Shown: positions 1-10,455 of the stretch, in pieces
How the letters are laid out: every line of letters starts with the position of its first letter
How positions within the stretch are numbered: position 1 is the stretch's first letter
Source of the DNA: Deuterostichococcus epilithicus
Lineage: Eukaryota > Chlorophyta > Trebouxiophyceae > Prasiolales > Stichococcaceae
DNA length: 64,000 nt
Reading direction: 5' to 3'
Assembly: GCA_033439295.1 (NCBI GenBank)
Contig: JAVTLE010000001.1
Span: 186,001-250,000 of the forward strand
Position numbers and translations under genes: made by a program
Notes under the pieces: generated by a model
What the model was told of the DNA's origin: nothing
Seen by the model: only the letters and a program-made list of their open reading frames with translations
The model's database searches: none

Positions 1-1189
1 CCGCACTGGGACTGAGGGCCGGGAGCGTCGACGCGCTGCAGCCACATTATGATCGAACGCCGGGAGTTGGCGGCCGAGACACTGGTGTCGATTTTGACGG
101 CTGCTTTGGGCTGCGGCAGGAGTTGTGCCCTGTGAGACGTTCCAGCAGCGTTGCAAATTCAATGCGAGCTGGGCTTGGACGCTTGCTGGGTGGCAGTAGC
201 ATCAGTGTCGCAGATCTGGAGTCGGCGTTTGCTGACGTGGTGCCGGGCCATCAGCCATTGCAGCAGCCGCGACAGCTGCACGCTGCACCACTGCTGGGCG
301 AGGGCGGCGGCGGCAGCAGCGTGGAGCATGCCATCAGCAACCCCGCCAGGGCCTGTTTCTAGGACGATGTGCCCTGCAGTCACGCCCGTTTCCAAACATG
401 AAGGTCTTGTTCGTGCATCGGAACTTGCTTGTGTTTTCTCGTAACAAGGTCGCTAGTCCATCGCAATGCATGCGCTGTTGCAGCTCGCGGCTTGTTGAGC
501 CTTGCGTTTGATGGAGTGCATGTTGTTAGGTGTGTCTCAGGAGTCTCAGGTGTTCGCGTTGAAGGGGCGTGAGCCAGCTGGAATGTGAAACTGCTTTCAA
601 AAGGCTAGGACCAAGCAAAGTCATGCTCGACTCGAACCCATGATAGCGGCGCTCACGGTAGCGGCCACAATCTCCAGCAATGAGTGCTCGCTGCTGGACG
701 ATCGGCCAACCTTCAGTCAATCATCTGAACGAGCCCCGACTCTGAGCTGCTTGTATATCCCAGGCCTGCAGTCACCGACCGGGCGCACAAGGGTGGTCGG
801 GCGCTGTTGCACCTGCCCGACTGCCCGAAAATGCCGCGCACATTGGTGACAGGCTCCGGGCGGCGCTGCTCGGCCAGGTAATCACGGATCAGGCAGCAGC
901 CAGCGCTAGACAGCCAGAAACTGCGGGGCGCGCTGGCCTTCATCAGATAGACCGCACCATCACTACCTACGCCCCGCATCGCGCCCCACATATGCATGCC
1001 TCATTGCGGTCGCAGCCTCCCGCGCCGCGCTCAGTGCCACTCCTTCCACTCCCCAGACACATGCCCCAGCAGAAATGACCTGAGCTGGTTCAGCGCCCTA
1101 TACCTGTCACCACACGAAGGGAAACTTGTTGTGTCAGCACGGTGTCCGCTGCGACAAGGAGAAATGATCGAAGAGCCGCCGCGCCTGCA
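1..1189. other. Left flank, weak unassigned exon candidates
   Basis: No family was recognised. Two minus-strand stretches read like exons. One, about 793-950, encodes a segment with SFWLSSAGCCLIRDYL and VTNVRGIFGQSG and ends at a GT donor (gtgcaa). The other, about 159-376, follows a tgactgcag acceptor and encodes GHIVLETGPGGVADG and an alanine-rich helix. They could belong to a minus-strand gene running off the left edge, downstream of the ITPase gene. The evidence is only open frame, amino-acid texture and plausible splice sites. Confidence 0.3.
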
Positions 1190-3026
1190 TCACATGGAGT
1201 TTTGACACAGACACGCGAAGACTGCGCTCCCTTTCAAGAGGAAAGCGCTCCCACAGAGTACACGGGCCAGCAGCCGTAGTGCGCTATTTTGTTGCAGAAG
1301 GTTGCCGACATGCGGCCAGCGGCACTGCAGCACAGTGCCAGCCAGCAACGGCAGTGGCGGCGCTGCCAAGTCGCATGTCAGCGCGGCACAGCACTTGCCT
1401 GTGGCTGATGGTGTTTTTGACGGATTTGTCCATCTCCGAAAACGTCTGCGCAAAGCCGTCCGGCTGGAAGATGGGGTCCTAGGGGTCAGGACGGTTGTCA
1501 CGAATCAGTCCTTGCAGAGCACCTATCTTCTGCAGCCATGTCTGTCAGACCCAGCAGCTGATACAGCACCAGAATGTTGTGAGACCGACACTGGCTAATG
1601 CACACAAGAACCGGCACCGCTGCAGGAGCCGGTCCATCCCCGAGTCCATCCACCCAATCCAGACACTTTGCAAATGGTCCATCTCGCACCAACTGGAACT
1701 CAGTGGCGCAGCAGACCCACCCATCCAAAGGTGTCCAGCTGGCAGGACCGCGGCTGTACGATGGTGCCTTCTGTACGACCCACAAAGAGGTGCGGCTCCT
1801 CGTCTGGGCCTGACAGCATCAGTAAATCCAGGTCAGTGCCACCACGTCATGGATGATTCTGTGGCTCAGCCAACGAAGCCTGCTGTTGTGCCGATCCGAT
1901 ACAGCTCCCTAAGCTCAGTGCATCGAGCATGCATATTCTGAGGGCTCCAGGCTGACACGGGTGCATGTGTCGCTGACAGAAATCCATGGTCGACCGATTC
2001 AAGCATGAGAGGCGCACTGGACGTGTAGGCGAAGGTACACTGTGCGTAGCCGGTTTTGTCCTGACAAGTTTAGAAAGACTTTCACGCAGTGGTTTCCACT
2101 GCAGCCTCGGCAGGGCACAGCAGACACACCTGGAAAACGGCGGACGATTTGAAGCGAGCACATAATCACAGTACAGAGCCGCACCTCGAAACCGACCAGC
2201 ATGTTGTTGAGCCCCTCATGCCCCACCTTCTTCAGGAACCACTTGATGTACGGCCCTGTACTTGACGGAACTATGCGCTTGTGTCAGCTTTGCGGGGAAT
2301 GCTGCCTGGAGGCCCGCTGCATGGCGGCGTCTCCCGTCATTTGCGCAGCACTGAGGCACCGGCCAACACGCTCGCCATTCCGGGAAGCGGTGCTGCTGCG
2401 ATGGAACGGCCATTCCACTCACCTGGGAGGCCTTTAAGGGCGTTGAAGCACAGACAAGTGTCCTCCACCATGACCGCTCCGCCCAGCTGCCGCGCCGCGA
2501 TACGGCACTTTTCCCGTGCTATGTCCTCCGGTTCACCCTGCCATGGGGGACGCTGAAATGTCAAGGCAAACAATGGTGGTTCCACCGAAGGTCAGCTGTT
2601 TCGGCCTTGGGATCGGCCAAGCCGCAGAAGGCAGGTGGTACTGGCTGCTGTCTGGCATATGTGGCAGCGCTGCCGTGCTGGCCGCGCCGCACAGCTTGGC
2701 GCAAGGTCTGGCAAGTCCTATGTGGACTGGAACACTACCTGAAGCTCTGGAAGGTCCACGTCCACGCCTTGCACCTCGAAGGGTAGGTGGTGTCCCGCCG
2801 CAAGGATCGCGGTGACCTGCGGGCAGCAGGCGTGCTTAGATGCACTTAGATGTGCTGCGACATTTGGAATTTGATCTCAGGCTGTGATCATGCTTGCTGA
2901 TGAGACGATGCTCTATATGACCCCGGTCTGATGCGGCTGCACCTCCTTCAATTTGTTGGCGTTGCCCGTTGCAAAGGATATCGTGCTTGGCACACTGACA
3001 GCCTTGGCCCCGCCTGCTTCTGTCAT
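1190..3026 (-). CDS. ITPA: Inosine triphosphate pyrophosphatase (ITPase, HAM1 family)
   Basis: Hydrolyses ITP, dITP and XTP to monophosphates, cleaning deaminated purines from the nucleotide pool; the family is cytosolic. Predicted exons (minus): 3026-2943, 2816-2739, 2537-2423, 2255-2185, 2060-2018, 1809-1721, 1478-1399, and a last exon ending near 1190. Conserved blocks appear in family order: [14 protein letters not shown] (substrate loop at the N-terminus), [38 protein letters not shown] continuing into [25 protein letters not shown], then FGW joined across an intron to DPIFQPDGF, and KNTISH. Phases agree through exon 7, and its donor is GC (gcaagt). The start at 3026 opens MTEAGGAKA before the conserved block. 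The last exon ([10 protein letters not shown], stop at 1190) is the weakest part. The product would be about 200 residues, the usual family size. It is divergent from the TauE gene. Confidence 0.9.
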
Positions 3027-3829
3027 GACGCTGCGGTCACTGTGCAGATGTGATGAACCGTGTCTCACAGCTGCAGGTGCCCCCTTGAAAATGTGCTGCG
3101 ATAAGAGTTGGGATCGAAACTCAGCAGGTGATCTGAGCCACTGGATGTCTGACAGGAGGAGCCCACGACCCGTCAAAGTCATGAAGCGTGTCAAGGGGCC
3201 ACTAGCATGCCAGCCAAATCACGATCTGGAGTTGTCGCTGGTCTGAGTTGCAAAACGGATCCCATGGGCAGTGAACATGGACAAGATGCGAGGGCGCAGC
3301 TTCCTCCAGTGTCTGACAAGGTGCACAAGCGCATTCGCAGCTGCTTCAAACTGCTTTTGGTGTTGATCGACTGAAAGGAAGCTTTTGCATCCCGTAGCAG
3401 CACACTTTCTCGCTTCGTGCTTGTCAGCTTGTGCTCCGAAACGCTGATGGCCTGTGTGTCGATTGCTGGTTACAGGCAACCGTCACGCACAAGTATCCAA
3501 AGATTGGGGTACAATCTCAGAACACCACCAATGTGAAGCTCCGCAGTCCCCGTCAGGTATCGCCAAGATTCCTTGCACGCACATATTGGTGACTCGTCAC
3601 GACTCCGCTGGAGCGTGCCTTCCTGTCTCGATCGTGCCTCTGAGCCTTGGACCGCAAAACTGTAGCACCCTGATGGGAGCGCCTCACGACATCGCCCTCT
3701 AGTGACCAAGCCCTCACAGGGTGCGGCGCCGTGTCCGAACCAATCCTCAACACGTGCAAACTGATACCAGCCATCTGACAGCCTGAGGTTTAGCAAGACG
3801 AAAGCAGCTCCTACTCACAGCATTCCCTC
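3027..3829. other. Divergent intergenic region between ITPase and TauE genes
   Basis: About 0.8 kb between two start codons that face away from each other. I see no convincing conserved coding block. It must hold both 5' UTRs and either two promoters or one shared promoter. No TATA box or named element stands out. Confidence 0.5.
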
Positions 3830-6800
3830 ATGCCATCCACTGGCAGCAGCGGCGGCGCCTCACTCGCCAGCTCTCCCGGCGGCATGGTGGGGACCAGTAT
3901 CGGCATTGGCAGTCGCCGCGGCCGCGGCAGGAGCAGCTGCTGGCCCGGCTACGCGCTGCTAGCGGCGGCGGCAATTGTGTGGCTGGCGCTCATGGACGCG
4001 GGAGTGCGGAATACTGATGGCCTCCCGGGTGGCGCCACAGCCCTCCGCTGGAGCGACAGGAGCACGAGCCAGCTGCAGGAGCTGGGACGCCTGCTGCTGG
4101 AGAGGTCTGCACTCCTTCGAGGATTTTCCCTCTCACTCGGGGGAACCACACAGAGATACTTTAGATGCTCTAAAGTGTGCATGGAAGCAGCAGCGTGGCT
4201 GTGGCCCTTGCTAGCGTGCATGAACAACCCATGCGCTGATGTCGCTGTGCGCTGGCTCGCATATGCAGCTCCGGCGGCGACAGCGAGGCCCGGGCAGACG
4301 CCAAGCGGCCCTTCCGCTGGAATGGGCGTAACATAGCCACGATGGTGCTGGCGTTCGCGGTGCGCCGTCCATGACGAGAGCACTCATGCTGAGCTGTCTG
4401 GCAAGTTTGCAATTCATCTGCGGATGGATGTGCACACGACCAGAATTTGTCTTGGAGGCACGAGCGCGCGGTGTTGGTTTCGGGTTGTGTCTAAGCCTGA
4501 ATTGTTGGCCCCGCGCGCTCAGGTGGGCGCCTTGGCTAATGCGGTGGGCATTGGCGGCGGAGCCATATTCGTGCCGCTTTTTGACTTCTTGCTCGGCTTC
4601 TCGCTCAAGGGCGCCACTGCGCTGAGCCAGGCCATCATCACAGGTGAGCGCTCCTCGCAAACGCAGTGCTTGCGCATTGACCACTGTCCGCCTGCACTCT
4701 GCAGCACACGTCCGGCTGTGATGTTGCACACGCCAGTGATGCACGCTGTTCACCTGAGTCGCAGCCCTTGCAATGCTCCACCCAAGTGAATAGAACTGCT
4801 GCTGCAGAGGCAGGGCTGACTGCGGCAGGCATGACATCCAAAGGGCATAGGGTTTAGGATCAGCCGGCCAGCACAACCATTGGCAGAGCAAGCCGCCTTC
4901 TGCACATAACGCAGGCGGTGCGGTGGCGTCGGTAGGGCTAGCCATGGGTACCCGTCACCCTGTGGACCCCGGCAAACCGCTCATTGATTACCATGTGGCG
5001 CTCATGCTCACACCCGTGCTGCTGCTGGGCGTGTCCATTGGTGGGCTGCAGTTTGGGATTGCTGCGGGCAGCCAAACCTTCTGTGGAACTCTCAGCCTCC
5101 TCATCATGTGGACGTCAGCGACCTTGCCTGCTGTGCGCGTCCCTGTCGGCGTGGCTGGCACGCGTCTCACCCAAGCCACCCTGTGCTGCCTGATGTGTCT
5201 GATCGACACCAGATGTATGATGTGGCCATGCCAGTGTCCTGTCCAGTGACCCAGCCAATCCTTATACCCTTTCGCCACCCCTGCAGGCGTGCTGCTGAAC
5301 GTGCTGTTCCCGGACTGGCTGCTGACCTTCCTGCTGACGGGGCTGCTGCTATACCTCACGGCCCGCATCACGCGCAAAAGCTACCTGTTGTTCAAGGCAG
5401 GGCCATGTCTGCACTGTATGTGCTTGTGGTTGGCTCTGTCTATGCTGCATGTGCTCGTGATATCCTTTGCCACGGCTGCTGCGCCGACGGCAATGGCGCA
5501 GGTCTGCGCAGGACTGATGTGCCACTGCCCGTAAACTTCTCCGAGAAGCATTGCCGTCTGAATCCCCACGCTGACGATGAGGGTGCCATGCAACACCATG
5601 GTCGAATCGTGCCACAGGCTGAACGGGAGGCGCTAGCTACTGCGGCTGCAGCCCACAGCGGCTTCGAGCTGCAGCAGCCGCATTCATCGGCAGATGCGCC
5701 TCCAGCTGAGCCGCCTGTCGGCCAGCAGGCCTCTGACGCTGTCAGCGCTGGCGGCAGCCGCCAAGGTCCAGGCGGCAGCGGTCACAGGCCCAGCATCGGC
5801 GGCAGCCGCCATGGGCCGGGTGGCAGCCGCCATGGCCCTAGCGCTGACGGCATTGTGAGCCGCAGCCCCGGCAAGGGTGGCAGCGGCGGCGGGGGCTCCT
5901 TTGCAGAGCGGCCGGGCGTTGCTTACGCTGGCCCCAGGCGGCGCGTGCTGCGTGCTGACAGTGGAAAGGCGGCAGCCGCCCCCTTCGTCGCGCCGGATGC
6001 TTGGAGGTCCGCCAGCAGCGAAGGAGACGCGAACGAGCAGCCGGACAGCGCCTTGGCAAAAGCCGAAGCGGCGACATGGGCAACCAGCAGCCGCGGAGGC
6101 AGCGTGCACGACGACATGTGCGCCTGCTCTCCACGTGCATCTGTATGGCGGTCGGCAGGTCACTGCGAAAGTGCAGGAACTGTCTGTTGCATGGCGCTGT
6201 CTCAGAGTAACGGAAGTTGTGTGGGGTGCCGCCTGGTCAGCAGGCCTGGCATATGCTGCGTTGCAAATGATGTGATGTTCTTGTCACGGTGAGACTCGTC
6301 CTTGCGAGCGCAGTTTGACTTCGATTATGCCTGTGTGCAGGGCATTCGAGAATGTGCCGACTATTGCCGTCCCGCCGCCGTCGCCGTCACGGGCCGCATC
6401 GCCTGGCAGCGGGGGCGGGGGTTTGGCCGCTGCTGCTGAGGCCGCACGGCGATTCCGCACCAGTTCCACTGGCGAGGCTCAGGTGCAGCGAATGACTCCG
6501 TTTTGTAGTGGTACATGTTGATGTTGATGTTGCTGATCATCAGCCAGCAGCACCCTTGGGCGATAGTGCACGATGGGCCGCTGTAGGGCTTCTGTTGTGC
6601 CTTGCTCCGTCTTGCCTAAGTGCAAAACCCTGCTGACGCTGCGGTCTGCTGCCTCTTGGGCCTCTGTCCTGGGCCCCTACTACGTCGGCAACATGGCCTC
6701 CGCTCGGCATGCGATGTGCAAGTCTCCGTTATCAGCAGGCTCGTGGCGACCCGCCGGCGCAGCGGCCAGGCACACCGCCGCTTTGGGCAGGGCCCCCTAT

Positions 6801-8992
6801 CCTGCGACCTCCCACGCCGCCACTGCCGCCGCCGCTCGCCACCAGACCTGGCAGTCACATCACTACCATGCCCGACCTTGCCGCCTCGGACTCCTCGGCA
6901 ATGGGAGCCGGCGCAGCCGCCCCAGTGTCACTGCGGGCAGCCAGCGGCGGCGGCCCATGCGCCGCAATCGGCGCCGGCGGCAGCGACCGGGCGGCAAGCG
7001 GCGGCGGCGGCAGCGGCAGCGACAGCGGCGGCAGCCTCGGCGGAGGGCGCTCCAGGCGGGGCGCTGACGAGGACAGAGAACCAGGCGGGCTGCGCGCCAG
7101 CTATGGCGAAGGGGAGGGGCAAAAGCCCGGCTTCCCTTTTCTGCAGATGGGGGAGGTGAGGGTCCCTGCTGTCTGGTTTGCAGGCTCCAACTGTGCCAGC
7201 TGACCTGTAAGACGGCAGGGAAGCCCGGGGCTGCAGCAGCATCTGCCAGTGTTCTGCAGCAAGCACGTTTCATGCTGCTGAAGGGCCTTTCCGTTACAAC
7301 GAACTTGCAGTGGCCTGCAATCTCAAGCTGTCGTGATGACCGCATCCACCAGCGGCATGCGCTTTGTGCTTGCTCAAATGCTGCAAGCTCCATCAGGCTG
7401 CAACAGGTGCGCTATCTAGGTCGTGGTGAGGCTGTTCTGTGTGCTTGCGTGCAGGTCTTCGTGCTGTGGGGCGCTTTCCTGGGGCTCCAGCTGGGCAAGA
7501 GCCGGTTCCCCCGCTGCAGCGCGCCCTACTTCGTCCTGTTCGCCCTGCAGGTGCCCAAAACCTACTCAACCCTGCCTGCTGCAACCAGACACTTCGGAGG
7601 GATTCCCGCCTTCCTCAACCTCCTACGCATGCCGCAGTGGCCGCCGCCGCCTGCCTCTGCATGCTAGAGCAAGGCTCATAGCAAGCGTATCCTCTGAACA
7701 GCGAAGGAATTCGACACGAGCAGCCGTCAAGGACGCATTGATCAGGCAGGGCGCACACGCCGCTACAAATTAGCGATGTCTCCGCCGCATGGGCTTCCCT
7801 CGGACAGTCCTTTGCAATGCTATATTGTAAAACTCTGCTCTGCATCTGCCGCCGCAGGCGGTCCTGTCCCTGGCGGCCAACGTGCTGTTCACATGGCAGG
7901 CGCGACGCGCGGCGCTGACGGCGGCGCGCCACCCTGCCGCCCAGCCGATCCTCCAGCAGGTCCCGGCCTACGACGAGCCTTCCACGTGGGGCACGCACAC
8001 CCTTGTGCGGAGCTCCCTCGTCATGCTCGCTGGCGGCAGCGTCGCCGGGTGGGTTTAGGGCTTAGGGGGCCTTCACACCTTCAAACCCGACGCGCGAGCA
8101 CAGACTGCGGGAAGGCGGAGCCGCTCTGCTGCTGCACTGGTGGGCGGACACCCGTGGGTTCACATGCTGGCAACCGGACAGCGTCCCGGGTGCCTGCTGC
8201 CCACCTGGTCACAACCCTCCAGGATGTTGTTCAATGTGCCAACTTCGCACATGTCTGTTTGCCGACACTACATTCACAATTTTTTAAACCAGGTCATTGC
8301 CAGCTCCACCGGGTGCCTTCGCTGAGTGCAGGCTGCTCGGCATTGGCGGCGGCACCATCGTGAGCCCCCTGCTGCTGGAGCTGGGAGTGCACCCGCTGGT
8401 TGCGGCCGCCACCTCCAGCCTGATGGTTCTGTTCTCAGCGTCAACAGCGGCACTCGCGTTCGCCTTCGACCACCTGTTGAACATCACCTACGCGCTCGTC
8501 TACGGCATTGGTGTGCACTCGTCTGCTTTTCTGAAAGTCGACTTCCTTGGCATTGGCATCACCATACCTGCTGCTGCCGCAGCGGTGTAGGTGCCTGGCT
8601 GGTGCGCTTTCCTGAGAAGGGTTGCTGCATGAGCGACATAGGCTGGTTGAAGCCGGACGCAAACAGAAGAGGTTCGCATCAAATTCTTTGTTTCAGGGGG
8701 AATGCTTTGCTGCAGCTTACCGCAGTGCTGCCGGCCATCTGCTTGCATCTGCCAACCATCTGCAAAAATGGCGCTCCCCCTACAATCCCCTCTAGGCTGC
8801 TTTGTGGCAAGCCTGGGAGGAGTTTGGTTGGTGGGCATGGCGGTGCGCCGCTCGGGGCGGGCCTCCTACGTCGTCATCATCCTGGCGTGCATCATCGGGC
8901 TGGGCGCGGCGCTGACGGGTGCCTTTGGCGGAAAGAAAGCCATCGAGGCACTCGCTTCCGATCGCGGCATTGGCTTCAACGCTTTTTGCTAG
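3830..8992 (+). CDS. TauE/SafE-family sulfite/anion exporter-like membrane protein
   Basis: Predicted multi-pass membrane protein of the plant-type TauE/SafE family, whose members move sulfite or other organosulfur anions across membranes; the substrate here is unknown. Predicted exons: 3830-4104, 4269-4359, 4523-4643, 4915-5040, 5287-5396, 5618 to about 6118, 6341-6482, about 6853-7155, 7455-7550, 7858-8048, 8333-8510, 8795-8992. The N-terminus has a signal-anchor-like helix (YALLAAAAIVWLALMDAG). Two family repeats are visible: GGGAIFVPLFDFLLGFSLKG with ATALSQAIITG in the first half, and LLGIGGGTIVSPLLLELGVH with ATSSLMVLFSAST in the second. The last exon has two membrane helices (GGVWLVGM, VVIILACIIGLGAAL). 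Between the halves lies a hydrophilic Gly/Ser/Ala-rich loop of roughly 320 residues, far longer than usual. The intron after 5396 seems to use a GC donor. Phases agree across the first five junctions. Confidence 0.88.
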
Positions 8993-10455
8993 GCGCTGCG
9001 GCAGCGGCCTGGTGCTGCTAATGCCAGCGGCAAACGTGCGGGAATGCAAAGGCGCTATAAGATCCACAGTGCAATTTCTGGAAGCACGGTTCGATCTCTC
9101 GCTGGCTACCAATCGAAGTTGGCCGAAACATACCTTCTGCTGTGACGCTAGGTACCTCGGCGGTTCTCAGGTCATGTCTTTCGTGTATACGTGAATCTGT
9201 TGAGTGTCTTCTGAAGTTGGTTTTGCTTGCCTGACTGGTCTGGGAGGGATACTCTAATGGCTCTGTGGTGAGGGACAGGCATCCGCCGCCGCATCATCGA
9301 CGATCCGGCGCGGCATCCGCCACCGGCACATGCACTGTTGCTGATGATGGAATATGCATCGAAACAATATGCAAACCTTCAGAAAGTCTGTGAAACATGC
9401 TGCTCTGAGCGAGTGATATGCGGAGCCTGCGGCATACTACCCAGCTGGCTACACCGCAACTGCCATCCAGCCGAGCATCTTCGAGTTCCTTGGATGGGAG
9501 CAGGACGTCAAGTCAGTGCGCAGGAAACAGCCTCGTAAGATGCAGAACTGCCGCAGAGTCGACGAGCAGATGCACCGAGACAGGCGAATCAGTGTTTGCC
9601 ACCAGCGACAATGTTTCGGGTCAGGCGAGCTGGTGCACGCGTGCCAAAACAAGACGGGTGAGAGTCAAGATAGGAGGCATACCAATGAGGGGCAAATCCC
9701 GGCAAGGAGAAGCGGCTGCACCTCCCCGCAAACGTCACGTGAGCACCAAAGTCGCGCCGGCCGCGAAAGCTTTTTCCAAGGTGATGTGCCGCACCAAAAA
9801 TGGAGTGTCGGCTTCAAGACGCTTCGTCACGTCCGCAACGCTCTTCAGGTCAGCCTGTCTGGACTGTACCGTCCAGTTGACTAAGCGGCGAGACACGGAC
9901 CCCTGTGCGGGTGCGGATCAGAGGATTTTCGTACAGTGCACCCGGTTCAGAACAGTCCAATGTTTCCAAGAACGAAGTCTTCTGCAAGCTGGATTGCAGC
10001 GATTTCTCATATCATGAAAGGGTGCCCCCGAAGAAAGATTCCTTCTAGAGTCCCTGACGTGCATGAGCATATCGAGAGCATGTTACGCCGCCTGTGCTTT
10101 CCCATCTTTTCCGGTTCACACGCTGCGTACTAGTAACTACGTCGATTGTGTGGTTTGTTGTCGCCACCCTGACACGCATGCAAAGAGATCTTCCGAAGCG
10201 ATCCCCGGTGCAGCCACCTGCGTCCTGCTGCACATCGGCGAGCGCCAAGTTGCATCGATAGAGATTACATACGGTCATCTTAGGTGTTTGCATCCTCAGA
10301 AGCGTGAGAAGTCGCAGTGGTTTAGCGCAATCTTGGCAATCTGTTTGCCTGGCACGTTCCGGAAGGGCGGGCTGCCTTGCAGTCTCGGAAGCCGCGAAAC
10401 GCACAGCTCGCCGGTGATCTGCGGGCCGTATCAAAGCTGACAGCCGCGGAACGCC
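8993..10455. other. Intergenic region, TauE 3' flank and kinase 5' flank
   Basis: About 1.5 kb. A 199-codon plus-strand open frame at 9418-10017 has no recognisable domain, unusual Cys/Arg/Ser composition and no conserved neighbour exons. I treat it as chance. No RNA gene or repeat was seen. Confidence 0.45.

Noticed and set aside
4211-4945. 244-codon minus-strand open frame
   Set aside because: It lies opposite TauE exons and introns and shows no domain; a shadow of GC-rich coding sequence.
9418-10017. 199-codon plus-strand open frame
   Set aside because: Cys/Arg/Ser-rich with no motif; probably chance.
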